Assembly: GCF_003626535.1 (NCBI RefSeq)
Contig: NZ_RBAL01000026.1
Span: 1-64,000 of the forward strand
DNA from: Streptomyces hoynatensis
GTDB lineage: Bacteria; Actinomycetota; Actinomycetes; Streptomycetales; Streptomycetaceae
Length of the DNA stretch: 64,000 bases
Reading direction: 5' to 3'
The position numbers and the translations under genes are program-made. Position 1 is the first letter of the stretch. The number at the start of each line of letters is the position of its first letter. The notes below the pieces were generated by a model. That model was not told the DNA's origin, did not search any database, and was given only the letters and a program-made list of their open reading frames with translations. Shown piece by piece: positions 15,878-25,382 of this stretch.

Positions 15878-16405
15878 ATGGGCGGGCAGCCGCCCGGGGA
15901 CGCCCTGGGCCCGGCCGGGGACGCCCTCGGCGTGGCGGCGGAGGTGCTTGAGCTGCTGGCGGGGAGGGGGCAGACCCTCGCCGTCGCCGAGTCGCTGACC
16001 GGCGGGCTGGTCGCCGGGACGCTGACCGCGGTCCCCGGCGCCTCGCGGGTCTTCCGCGGCTCGGTCACCGCCTACGCCACGGACGTCAAGCGGGACGTGC
16101 TGGCCGTGGACGGCGCGCTGCTCGCCGCCAGGGGGCCGGTGGACGCCGAGGTGGCCCGGCAGCTGGCGGCGGGGGTGCGCAGGCTGCTGGGGGCCGACTG
16201 GGGACTGGCCACCACGGGGGTGGCCGGTCCTGGGCCGCAGGACGGCCACTCGGCGGGAACGGTGCACGTGGCGGTTTCGGGGCCGGGATGCGGGGGAGCC
16301 GTCAGTCAGCGACTGCGGCTGCGCGGGGACCGGACCGCGGTCAGGACGGGCAGCGTGGAAGCGGTGCTGGGCCTGCTGCGAGGTCGGCTGATCCACTCCG
16401 ACTGA
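15878..16405 (+). CDS. CinA C-terminal domain protein (NMN amidohydrolase PncC type)
   Basis: The 175-residue protein corresponds to the stand-alone C-terminal domain of CinA. Members of this family deamidate nicotinamide mononucleotide in pyridine-nucleotide recycling. The conserved AESLTGG near residue 35, the segment [18 protein letters not shown], and [12 protein letters not shown] followed by GTVHVAV are all present. The N-terminal competence/damage domain of long CinA proteins is absent, as usual in Streptomyces. Start ATG 15878 lies 2 nt after pgsA, implying coupled translation. Confidence 0.88.
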   Translation: MGGQPPGDALGPAGDALGVAAEVLELLAGRGQTLAVAESLTGGLVAGTLTAVPGASRVFRGSVTAYATDVKRDVLAVDGALLAARGPVDAEVARQLAAGVRRLLGADWGLATTGVAGPGPQDGHSAGTVHVAVSGPGCGGAVSQRLRLRGDRTAVRTGSVEAVLGLLRGRLIHSD

Positions 16406-16572
16406 GCCACCACTCCGGCCGCCGGGGAGGGGCAGGATACGGAACAGAACGGAGGGGATGGATGTTTGCAGCCCTGAGTGAACAAGACATCGCTCCCCGC
16501 GCGGTGGGAGTCCGAGGCGGTACGGTGGGGCATGAAGCAAGCGAGGCCAACGGTCCGAGGAGGGAGCCACCG

Positions 16573-16962
16573 ATGATCCTGCTCCGTCGCCTGCTGGGTG
16601 ACGTGCTGCGTCGGCAGCGCCAACGTCAGGGCCGCACTCTGCGTGAAGTGTCCTCCTCGGCACGGGTCTCCCTCGGATATCTCTCCGAGGTGGAACGCGG
16701 GCAGAAGGAAGCCTCATCCGAGTTGCTGGCCGCCATCTGCGATGCGCTCGATCTGCGGATGTCCGAGCTGCTGCGTGAGGTCAGCGACGAGCTGGCCCTG
16801 GCGGAGCTCGCCCAGTCCGCCGCGAGCGACACCGTTCCGTCCCCGATGCGCCCGATGCTCAACCCCGTGCGTGTGCCGCGGGTGACGTCGGTGACGCACC
16901 ACCCCGACGAGCGGGTCACGATCAAGGCTCCCAGCGAGGCAGTCGACGTCGTAGCCGCCTGA
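16573..16962 (+). CDS. clgR: ClgR-type XRE transcriptional regulator of Clp proteolysis
   Basis: The 129-residue protein starts at ATG 16573, 6-7 nt behind a strong AGGAGGGAG. An XRE helix-turn-helix covers about residues 8-65 ([21 protein letters not shown]). The basic N-terminus, the tail and the position just after pgsA-cinA match ClgR. That regulator activates clpP1P2, clpC and lon in actinobacteria. The protein ends in Val-Ala-Ala. Terminal alanines are known to make ClgR and PopR substrates of ClpP, so the tail fits a feedback loop in which the protease destroys its own activator. The targets are inferred from the family. Confidence 0.82.
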   Translation: MILLRRLLGDVLRRQRQRQGRTLREVSSSARVSLGYLSEVERGQKEASSELLAAICDALDLRMSELLREVSDELALAELAQSAASDTVPSPMRPMLNPVRVPRVTSVTHHPDERVTIKAPSEAVDVVAA

Positions 16963-17006
16963 GTGCGCACGGTGACCGGGTCTGCGCCCGGGGCCGGTCA
17001 CCCGCC

Positions 17007-17040
17007 AACCGCCGCCTCCCGTTTGGGGTCGCGGCGGTTT
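17007..17040 (+). terminator. Terminator after clgR
   Basis: AACCGCCGC (17007-17015) pairs with GCGGCGGTT (17031-17039) around a 15-nt loop and is followed by T-containing sequence. It separates clgR from the convergent lhr gene. Confidence 0.75.
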
Positions 17041-17220
17041 CGCATGCCCGGGCGCGGGGGCCCGCCGCCCGTGGAACCAAGCGCGGTCCGCCGCCCCGCC
17101 CCGGCCCCGGCCGGATGAACGCGCCTGGCCGAGGGAGCGGGCCCGCCACGGGTGCCCGAGCCGGGCCGGCGGGCACCGGCCCTTCCCTTCGCCGCGGGCA
17201 CCGGGGCCCTGCGGCGTGGC

Positions 17221-20200
17221 TCAGGGACGCAGCCGCAGCCCGCGGGGGGTCGCGTGGAAGCCCGCCCCCTCCAGCAGCCCGGTCCACCACGGGTCGGCCA
17301 GAACCGGGGAGCCGTTGACCCGCTCCACCGTCAGCGTGCCGAGTGAGCCCTCGCGGGCGGCCTGGGCCAGGGCCTCGGCGGCCGGCCGCAGCGCCTCCAG
17401 GGCCGCCCCCGGCTCTTCCCGGCCACGCTGCCCGGGCCAGGCGAGCAGCGTGCGCCCCCCGCGCTCCAGGTAGAGCGCCAGCTCGCCCCCCACCAGCACC
17501 ACCAGCGCCCCCGCCTTGCGCCCCGGCTTGTGCCCTGCCCCGTGCGGCGGCTCGGGCCAGGGCAGGGCGGCCCCGTAGGCGTTCGCCGGGTCGGCGGCGG
17601 CCAGCACGGTGGCGCGCGGCTCGGCCGCCGGGGCGCCGCGCTCCGCCGCCGAGGCGATGGCCCGCAGCCGGTCCACCGCCCCGTCCATCGCGAACTGGGC
17701 GGCGCCGAGCCCCTCCACCACGTAGCCCCGCCTGGCCTGGCCGCTGTCCTCGAAGGCCGAGAGCACCCGGTAGGCGGCCGAGAAGCCCCCCTCGACGCCC
17801 TCCGCGGCCACCGCGCCCCGGGTGACCACCCCGTGCCGGTCGAGCAGCGTACGGGCCAGGGCGTGGGCCCGCAGCGTGGTCTCCTCCTCCCGGGGCGGCA
17901 GCAGGGACCAGCGCCCGCCCACGGTCGGCGGGCCGTTCCGCCCGGCCGTGGGGCGCCTGGCCTGGCCGGTGCCGATGGCCAGGGAGCCGTACCTGCCGCG
18001 CGGGACCTGGCGCCTGCCGCGGTGGGCGACCGAGCCCGCGGTGCGGCCGGAACCGAGCAGGGCGCGCAGCGGGGCCAGGGTGTCGTTGGTCAGGCGGCCC
18101 GACCAGGCCAGCTCCCAGATCACCTCGGCGAGCCTGGCGTCTTGCACCTCCTCGCCCGCGGCCCGCACCTGCTCGGCTATCTGCCGGAAGAACAGCCCGT
18201 AGCCGCCGGACAGGGCCGCGAGCACCGCCGAGTGCGCCGGGGACAGCTCCAGGGGATGCGGGGGCGGCAGCAGCAACGGAGCGGAGTCGGCCGGGTACAG
18301 CGAGATCCAGCCGTCCTTGCCGGGCAGCGCACCGGCGCCCGCCCACACCACCTCTCCCGAGGCGGTCAGCTCGTCGAGCAGCGGCGGCGCGTACCCGGAC
18401 ACGCGCGAGGGCAGCACCAGCCGCTCCAGGGCCGAGGCGGGCACCGGGGCGCCCTGCAACTGCTCGACGGCGCGCACCAGTCCGTCGATGCCGCGCAGCC
18501 CGCCGCGGCCGGGGAGCGGGCCGACGTGCTGCCACTGGGGCAGGAACGCGGCGAGCGCGGCCGGCGCCACCGGCTCGAGCTCCTCGCGCAGCACGGCGAG
18601 CGAACGCCGCCGCAGCCGCCGCAGGACGGCCGGGTCGCACCACTCGTGGCCCACGCCGCCCGGCCTGAACTCGCCCTGGACCAGGCGGCCGTCGGCGGCC
18701 AGCCGCTGCAGGACCCCGTCGGCCACCGCGGTGCCGAGGCCGAAGTGGGCCGCGGCCTGGGCCGAGGTGAAGGGGCCGTGCGTGCGGGCGTAGCGGGCGA
18801 GCAGGTCGCCCAGGGGGTCGGCGAGCGGCTCGGTGAACGCCTCGGGGACGCCCACGGGCAGCGCGGCGCCCAACGCGTCCCGCAGCCGCCCCGCGTCCTC
18901 GACGGCGGCCCAGCGCTCCTGTCCCGCGAACCTGATCCGGATGGCGCGGCGGGCGGCGGCCAGCTCGCGGGCCCACTCCGGACGCGCTCCCCGCTCGGCG
19001 AGCTCCGCCTCGCCGAGCGGGCCGAGGACCCGCAGCAGGTCGGCGACGCCTTCCGCGTCCCGCACCCGGCGCTCCTCGGTCAGCCACTGCAACTCCCTCT
19101 CCAGATCGGCCAGGACGCCCGGATCGAGGAGCTCGCGCAGCTCCGCCTGGCCGAGCAGCTCGGCGAGCAGCCTGGAGTCGAGGGAGAGGGCGGCGGCCCG
19201 GCGCTCGGCCAGGGGCGAGTCGCCCTCGTAGAGGTACTGCGCGACGTAGCCGAAGAGCAGGGAACGGGCGAAGGGCGAGGGGTCCTTGGTGGTCACCTCG
19301 ACCAGCCGCACCCGCCGCGCCTCCACGTCGGCCATCAACTCGGTGAGGCCCGGCACGTCGAAGACGTCCTGCAGGCACTCGCGGACCGCCTCCAGCACGA
19401 TGGGGAAGGAGCCGAACTCGCTGGCCACGGACAGCAGTTGCGCCGCGCGCTGGCGCTGCTGCCACAGCGGCGTGCGCCGGCCGGGGTCGCGCCGGGGCAG
19501 CAGCAGGGCCCGGGCCGCACACTCCCTGAAGCGGGAGGCGAACAGCGCAGATCCGCCCACCTGGTCGGTGACCAGCTGCTCGACCTCGCCCTTGTCGAAG
19601 AGGACGTCCTCCGCGCCGACCGGGGCGCGGCCGTCGTCGAACAGCCCGGCGCCCGGCTCGGCCCCGGCCGGCCCGCCCTCCCCGGCGAGCCCGGCCCCGG
19701 CCGCCGACAGGTCGGCGTCGGGCAGGCGCAGCACGATGCCGTCGTCCGCGTGCAGCACCTGGGCGTCCATGCCGAAGCGCTCGGTGAGCCTGGCCCCCAG
19801 GGCGAGCGCCCAGGGCGCGTGGACCTGGGCCCCGAAGGGGGAGTGCACCACGATCCGCCAGTCGCCAAGCTCGTCGCGGAAGCGCTCGACCACGATCGTG
19901 CGGTCGTCGGGGAGGTGGCCGGTGGCCTGGCGCTGCTCCTCCAGGTAGGCCAGGACGTTGTCCACGGCCCAGGCGTCGAGGCCGGCGGCCGACAGCCGCT
20001 CGCGGGCCGCCTCGGGGGCGAGGCCGCCGATCTCGCGCAGGAAGGCGCCCAGGGCGCGGCCCAGCTCCAGGGGGCGCCCCAGCTGGTCGCCCTTCCAGAA
20101 CGGCAGCCGCCCCGGGACCCCGGGGGCCGGGCTGACCAGGACCCGGTCGCGGGTGATGTCCTCGATCCGCCAGGAGGTGGTGCCGAGGGTGAAGACGTCG

Positions 20201-21966
20201 CCCACCCTGGACTCGTAGACCATCTCCTCGTCCAGCTCGCCGACCCGGCCGCCGCCCCGCTTCGGGTCCGCGCCCGCCAGGAAGACCCCGAAGAGGCCGC
20301 GGTCGGGGATGGTGCCGCCCGAGGTCACCGCGAGGCGCTGGGCGCCGGGGCGCCCGGTGACCGTGTGGGCCACCCGGTCCCACACCAGGCGGGGGCGCAG
20401 CTCGGCGAAGGCGTCCGAGGGGTAGCGGCCGGCCAGCATGTCGAGCACCGCGTGGTAGGCCGACTCGGGCAGGGCGGCGAACGGCGCGGCCCGGCGCACG
20501 AGGGCGAGCAGCTCGTCCACGTCCCAGCTGTCCATCGCCACCATCGCGACGATCTGCTGGGCCAGCACGTCCAGCGGGTTGGCCGGGATGCGCAGGGACT
20601 CGATGGCCCCGGCCCGCATCCGCTCGGTGACGACGGCGGACTGCACGAGGTCCCCGCGGTACTTGGGGAAGACCACGCCGGTGGAGACCGCCCCCACCTG
20701 GTGGCCGGCGCGGCCGACGCGCTGCAGCCCCGAGGCCACCGAGGGCGGCGACTCGACCTGGACGACGAGGTCCACCGCCCCCATGTCGATGCCGAGTTCG
20801 AGGCTTGAGGTGGCGACGACGGCGGGCAGCCGGCCGGCCTTGAGGTCCTCCTCGATGTGGGCACGCTGCTCCTTGGAGACCGAGCCGTGGTGCGCCCTGG
20901 CCAGCAGGCCGGGCGCACCCCTGGCCGCGCCCGAGCCGCCCATCAGCGCGGCCGGCGCGTGCTCCTCGGGGAGCGGCTCGCCGGTGGCGCGTTCGTGGGC
21001 GATCTCGTTCATCCTGTTGCACAGGCGCTCGGCGAGGCGGCGGGAGTTGGCGAAGACGATCGTGGAGCGGTGGGCCTGGGCGAGGTCGACGATCCGCTCC
21101 TCGACCGAGGGCCAGATCGAGGGCAGCTCGCCCGAACCCGGCGCGTCCGGCACCGGGGAGCCGCCGAGCTCGCCCATGTCGGCCACGGGGACCACCACGG
21201 AGAGGTCGAACTCCTTGCCGGAGGGCGGCTGGACGATCTTGGCGCGGCGCTGGGGGGAGAGGAACCTGGCCACCTCGTCCACCGGCCGCACCGTCGCGGA
21301 CAGGCCGATGCGGCGGGCCGGCCGGGGCAGGAGGGCGTCGAGCCGTTCGAGGGAGAGGGCCAGGTGGGCGCCGCGCTTGGTGCCGGCCACGGCGTGGACC
21401 TCGTCGAGGATCACCGTCTCCACCCCGGCCAGGGCCTCGCGCGCGGCCGAGGTGAGCATCAGGAACAGGGACTCGGGGGTGGTGATCAGGATGTCCGGGG
21501 GCCTCCTGGCCAGGGACCTGCGATCGGCGGCCGGGGTGTCGCCGGTGCGGATGCCGACCCTGATGTCGGGCTCGGGCAGGCCGAGCCTGACCGACTCCTG
21601 CCTGATGCCGGTGAGCGGACTGCGGAGGTTGCGCTCGACGTCGACGGCCAGGGCCTTCAGGGGCGAGACGTAGAGCACCCGGCAGCGCTTGTGGGGCTCG
21701 GCGGGCGGGGCGGTCGCGGCCAGCCGGTCGAGGGAGGCGAGGAAGGCGGCCAGGGTCTTGCCGGAGCCGGTGGGCGCGACCACCAGGGCGTCCGCCTCCT
21801 CGGCGATGGCCTGCCAGGCGCCCTCCTGCGCCGCCGTGGGCGCGTGGAAGGCGCCGGAGAACCACGCGCGGGTGGCAGGCGAGAAGGCGGCGAGCGCGCT
21901 CGCCTCGCCGGGAGCGCTCCGTCCTTCGCGGGGGTGTGGTGCCTGTCCTTCGCCGTGCCGTGCCAT
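17221..21966 (-). CDS. lhr: Lhr-type large DEAD/DEAH helicase
   Basis: About 1581 residues from ATG 21966. Residues upstream of this start are low-complexity and were not counted. The first 450 residues hold the two RecA lobes: Walker A VAPTGSGKT, TTPESLFLML, the DEVH box and SATV. A second-lobe motif QRVGRAGHQ follows. The rest contains the Lhr-specific winged-helix and core domain and a long C-terminal extension. Lhr proteins are 3'-to-5' DNA/RNA-DNA helicases acting in DNA repair. The length is close to the full-length E. coli type (about 1540). It is convergent with clgR, and the nearest upstream minus-strand gene (22204-23145) is 237 bp away. Confidence 0.9.
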   Translation of the reverse strand: MARHGEGQAPHPREGRSAPGEASALAAFSPATRAWFSGAFHAPTAAQEGAWQAIAEEADALVVAPTGSGKTLAAFLASLDRLAATAPPAEPHKRCRVLYVSPLKALAVDVERNLRSPLTGIRQESVRLGLPEPDIRVGIRTGDTPAADRRSLARRPPDILITTPESLFLMLTSAAREALAGVETVILDEVHAVAGTKRGAHLALSLERLDALLPRPARRIGLSATVRPVDEVARFLSPQRRAKIVQPPSGKEFDLSVVVPVADMGELGGSPVPDAPGSGELPSIWPSVEERIVDLAQAHRSTIVFANSRRLAERLCNRMNEIAHERATGEPLPEEHAPAALMGGSGAARGAPGLLARAHHGSVSKEQRAHIEEDLKAGRLPAVVATSSLELGIDMGAVDLVVQVESPPSVASGLQRVGRAGHQVGAVSTGVVFPKYRGDLVQSAVVTERMRAGAIESLRIPANPLDVLAQQIVAMVAMDSWDVDELLALVRRAAPFAALPESAYHAVLDMLAGRYPSDAFAELRPRLVWDRVAHTVTGRPGAQRLAVTSGGTIPDRGLFGVFLAGADPKRGGGRVGELDEEMVYESRVGDVFTLGTTSWRIEDITRDRVLVSPAPGVPGRLPFWKGDQLGRPLELGRALGAFLREIGGLAPEAARERLSAAGLDAWAVDNVLAYLEEQRQATGHLPDDRTIVVERFRDELGDWRIVVHSPFGAQVHAPWALALGARLTERFGMDAQVLHADDGIVLRLPDADLSAAGAGLAGEGGPAGAEPGAGLFDDGRAPVGAEDVLFDKGEVEQLVTDQVGGSALFASRFRECAARALLLPRRDPGRRTPLWQQRQRAAQLLSVASEFGSFPIVLEAVRECLQDVFDVPGLTELMADVEARRVRLVEVTTKDPSPFARSLLFGYVAQYLYEGDSPLAERRAAALSLDSRLLAELLGQAELRELLDPGVLADLERELQWLTEERRVRDAEGVADLLRVLGPLGEAELAERGARPEWARELAAARRAIRIRFAGQERWAAVEDAGRLRDALGAALPVGVPEAFTEPLADPLGDLLARYARTHGPFTSAQAAAHFGLGTAVADGVLQRLAADGRLVQGEFRPGGVGHEWCDPAVLRRLRRRSLAVLREELEPVAPAALAAFLPQWQHVGPLPGRGGLRGIDGLVRAVEQLQGAPVPASALERLVLPSRVSGYAPPLLDELTASGEVVWAGAGALPGKDGWISLYPADSAPLLLPPPHPLELSPAHSAVLAALSGGYGLFFRQIAEQVRAAGEEVQDARLAEVIWELAWSGRLTNDTLAPLRALLGSGRTAGSVAHRGRRQVPRGRYGSLAIGTGQARRPTAGRNGPPTVGGRWSLLPPREEETTLRAHALARTLLDRHGVVTRGAVAAEGVEGGFSAAYRVLSAFEDSGQARRGYVVEGLGAAQFAMDGAVDRLRAIASAAERGAPAAEPRATVLAAADPANAYGAALPWPEPPHGAGHKPGRKAGALVVLVGGELALYLERGGRTLLAWPGQRGREEPGAALEALRPAAEALAQAAREGSLGTLTVERVNGSPVLADPWWTGLLEGAGFHATPRGLRLRP

Positions 21967-22203
21967 GTGCCCATCGTGCACCCCGGCACTGACAGCGGCA
22001 CCGGCCGCCGGCCCGGGAGGCGCCGTGCGAGGGGCAGGCACGGGACGCCGCGTGGGGCCCGTCGTGGATGCCGTGCGGGGGCGGCCCTGGGTCGTGGTGG
22101 GGGGCACGGCCCTGGGCTGCGGTGGGGGCGGCCCGGACGCCCCGCGTGGGCCGGCCGGGGGCGCCGCGCGGGGGAGCGGGAACGTGCGGGGTTCCGGGGC
22201 GGG

Positions 22204-23145
22204 TCAGGGGGAGGCCGAAGGCGGGGCCGGGGCGGGGGCGGCGAGGTCGTGGCCGAAGGCGCGGAGGGTGAGCAGTGCCTCGATGGTGTGAATCGGGCGC
22301 CACTCGACCACGCTGCCCGGGGCCCAGGCCGGGTGCCTGGCGGGCCAGCCGCCGTCCGCGCACTGCCGGGCGGCGAGGTGGGCGACGCCGCGGGCCAGCT
22401 CGGCCTCGGAGAACCAGCGCCGCGCCAGCGAGTTCGGGCTGCGGGCGTAGTCGCAGACGAAGTGCAGCTCGTCGGGCCCGTACCCGGCCGGGGGCGCGAA
22501 GGCGTGCGCCCGGTCGGGATCGGTGACGACCAGCCGCTGGTCGCGCACCAGTCCGCCGAGCCGGTCGGCCACGGTCTCGGCCCGCGCCCGGTCGGGGGCG
22601 CTGTCGAGGAAGGCGAGGGCGGCCAGCGCCTGCCTCGGGTGGGTGTGGCCCAGGCGCTCGATCGCCGACCAGCAGTAGTCGGTGGCGCGGAAGAGCCAGG
22701 CGTCCCAGACGTCGTTGCGGTGCAGCAGGCCGACGGCGGGGCCGGTGGCGAGCAGGTCGCTTCCGGTGGAGGGGATCGGCAGGAAACGGGCGGCGGGGTA
22801 GCCGCGCTGGCTCGGGTGCACGGCGGGCAGGGCGCCCTCGTGGGTGGAGACGGAGGTGAGGTAGCGGCAGATGCGCTCGGTGTGCCGGCCGTGGCAGCGG
22901 CCCGTCTCGTCCAGGATCTGCAGGGCGGCGACCGTGTGCAGCGGCTGGCTGAGCGGGCCGCGCAGGTCGGGCAGCAGGGCGTGGCCGAAGCCGTGGTCGG
23001 GGTTGCGGTAGGCGGCGAGCGCGGTCTCCACGGCCTCGGGCGGGCCGTCGAGGAAGAGGTGGGCGAATCGTCGCTGCTCCAGCACCCGGGCGGTGAGCCA
23101 CACGAAGTGCTCGGCGCGGGCGAGGAGGGATCTTCCTGGGGGCAC
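22204..23145 (-). CDS. Hypothetical protein with squalene-cyclase-like alpha/alpha repeats
   Basis: The frame opens at 23226. An ATG there would overlap the divergent gene at 23225, so GTG 23145 (about 313 residues) is preferred, without a clear ribosome site. Segments such as NPDHGFGHALLPDLRG and a late DGGWPARHP resemble the glycine/tryptophan repeats of prenyltransferase and squalene-cyclase toroids. No DXDD catalytic motif was seen. There is no signal peptide or membrane segment. It lies between lhr and the DUF3046/recA locus. The function is unknown. The similarity is to a fold, and an enzymatic role cannot be claimed. Confidence 0.6.
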   Translation of the reverse strand: MPPGRSLLARAEHFVWLTARVLEQRRFAHLFLDGPPEAVETALAAYRNPDHGFGHALLPDLRGPLSQPLHTVAALQILDETGRCHGRHTERICRYLTSVSTHEGALPAVHPSQRGYPAARFLPIPSTGSDLLATGPAVGLLHRNDVWDAWLFRATDYCWSAIERLGHTHPRQALAALAFLDSAPDRARAETVADRLGGLVRDQRLVVTDPDRAHAFAPPAGYGPDELHFVCDYARSPNSLARRWFSEAELARGVAHLAARQCADGGWPARHPAWAPGSVVEWRPIHTIEALLTLRAFGHDLAAPAPAPPSASP

Positions 23146-23224
23146 TCTGGTGACCGTAGGGCCGGGACGGCCCCCGGGCAGGGGAACGGCCGCGGTTGCA
23201 CCCGCGCGGCGGGATACTGGTGGC

Positions 23225-23419
23225 ATGCGGTTGACGGACTTCTGGCAGCGAATGGCGGAGCACTTCGGTCCCGCGTACGCGGATTCCTTCGCCAGGGACC
23301 ACGTGATGTCGGAGCTCGGCGGCCGAACCGTTTACGAGGCGCTGGACGCGGGGTGGGACGCGAAGGACGTCTGGCGCGTGGTCTGCGCGGCAATGGATGT
23401 GCCCCGGCACCTGCGCTGA
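23225..23419 (+). CDS. DUF3046 family small protein
   Basis: The 64-residue protein begins MRLTDFWQRM and contains the family-typical FGPAYADSFARDHVM and GGRTVYEALDAG segments. It ends DVPRHLR. DUF3046 proteins are short, actinobacterial, of unknown function, and are often found just ahead of recA, as here. An earlier in-frame start at 23093 would run across the divergent gene's start and encodes unconserved sequence. Confidence 0.85.
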   Translation: MRLTDFWQRMAEHFGPAYADSFARDHVMSELGGRTVYEALDAGWDAKDVWRVVCAAMDVPRHLR

Positions 23420-23467
23420 CGCCTCTGACCTGGGCTTTTTGAGTTATCCACAGGTTGCGGGCCCGGC

Positions 23468-23499
23468 TTGACACGAAAATCGAACAGCCATTCTCATGT
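23468..23499 (+). promoter_or_regulatory. recA promoter with LexA-like SOS operator
   Basis: A consensus -35 hexamer TTGACA lies at 23468-23473. Overlapping the spacer and the expected -10 zone is CGAACAGCCATTCT (23481-23494). It matches the actinobacterial/Bacillus SOS box CGAAC-N4-GTTCG at all but two positions. LexA bound there would block RNA polymerase and relieve it after DNA damage. The -10 hexamer itself is weak (TTCTCA or TCTCAT). Confidence 0.7.
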
Positions 23500-23604
23500 A
23501 GGGGCGGGCGCGGCGTCCGGATCGGCGGTGAGGCCGATTGTCAGTGGCAGGCGCTAGCGTCCGTGGACGTGAAGCGATCGAATCAGACGGACCGGGTGGC
23601 ACCC

Positions 23605-24729
<1,125 letters not shown>

Positions 24730-24731
24730 CG

Positions 24732-25322
24732 GTGACGCGGCGCAGCGAGTGGCCCGAGCCGCCGGCGGGCGCGGGCGGCGAGGCCCCGCGGCGGGCGGCG
24801 GGCGCCTCGCCGCGGGACCCGGTGGAGCGGGCGCGGGCGATCTGCCTGCGGCTGCTCACCGGGACCCCGCGCACGCGGCGGCAGTTGGCCGAGGCGCTGC
24901 GGGCGCGGGAGATCCCCGAGCCGGCGATCGCCGAGGTGCTCGACAGGTTCGAGGAGGTGGGGCTCATCGACGACGCGGCCTTCGCGGGGGCCTGGGTGGA
25001 GTCCCGCCACCACGGGCGGGGGCTGGCGCGCCGGGCGCTGGCCAGGGAGTTGCGGACGAAGGGAGTGGCGCAGGGACTGATCGACGAGGCCGTCGGCCTG
25101 CTGGACGCCGAGCGGGAGGAGGCGACCGCCAGGGCCCTGGTGGCCCGCAGGCTCCCCGCCACGCGGGGGCTGCCCCCGGAGAAGCGGATGCGGCGGCTGG
25201 CCGGGATGCTGGGCCGCAAGGGCTATCCGGAAGGGCTGGCCCTGCGGGTGGTTCGCGAGGCCCTGGCGGCGGAGGACGAGGACCCCGAGCTGCTCGACGA
25301 GTACCTGGGGGGCGGGGCGTAG
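24732..25322 (+). CDS. recX: RecA regulatory protein RecX
   Basis: The 196-residue protein starts at GTG 24732, 2 nt after the recA stop. About 35 N-terminal residues are Pro/Gly/Ala-rich, followed by the three-helix repeats of the RecX family (RARAICLRLLTGTPRTRRQLAEAL, FEEVGLIDDAAFAGAWVESR and LARELRTKGVAQ). RecX binds RecA filaments and limits their extension. Transcriptional coupling to recA keeps the two in proportion, as in other actinomycetes. Confidence 0.92.
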   Translation: MTRRSEWPEPPAGAGGEAPRRAAGASPRDPVERARAICLRLLTGTPRTRRQLAEALRAREIPEPAIAEVLDRFEEVGLIDDAAFAGAWVESRHHGRGLARRALARELRTKGVAQGLIDEAVGLLDAEREEATARALVARRLPATRGLPPEKRMRRLAGMLGRKGYPEGLALRVVREALAAEDEDPELLDEYLGGGA

Positions 25323-25382
25323 CAGGAGCCGGCCTCCGCCTCGGGGGCCGGGCGTTCACGGGGCCGCGGGGGGGCCCGGTGG

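Noticed and set aside
16922-23410. Open frame of about 2160 codons on the minus strand through the lhr region
   Set aside because: It is out of frame with lhr, has Arg/Pro/Ala-rich low-complexity translation and no domain. The Lhr frame shows clear helicase motifs. Long antisense or out-of-frame openings are normal at this G+C.
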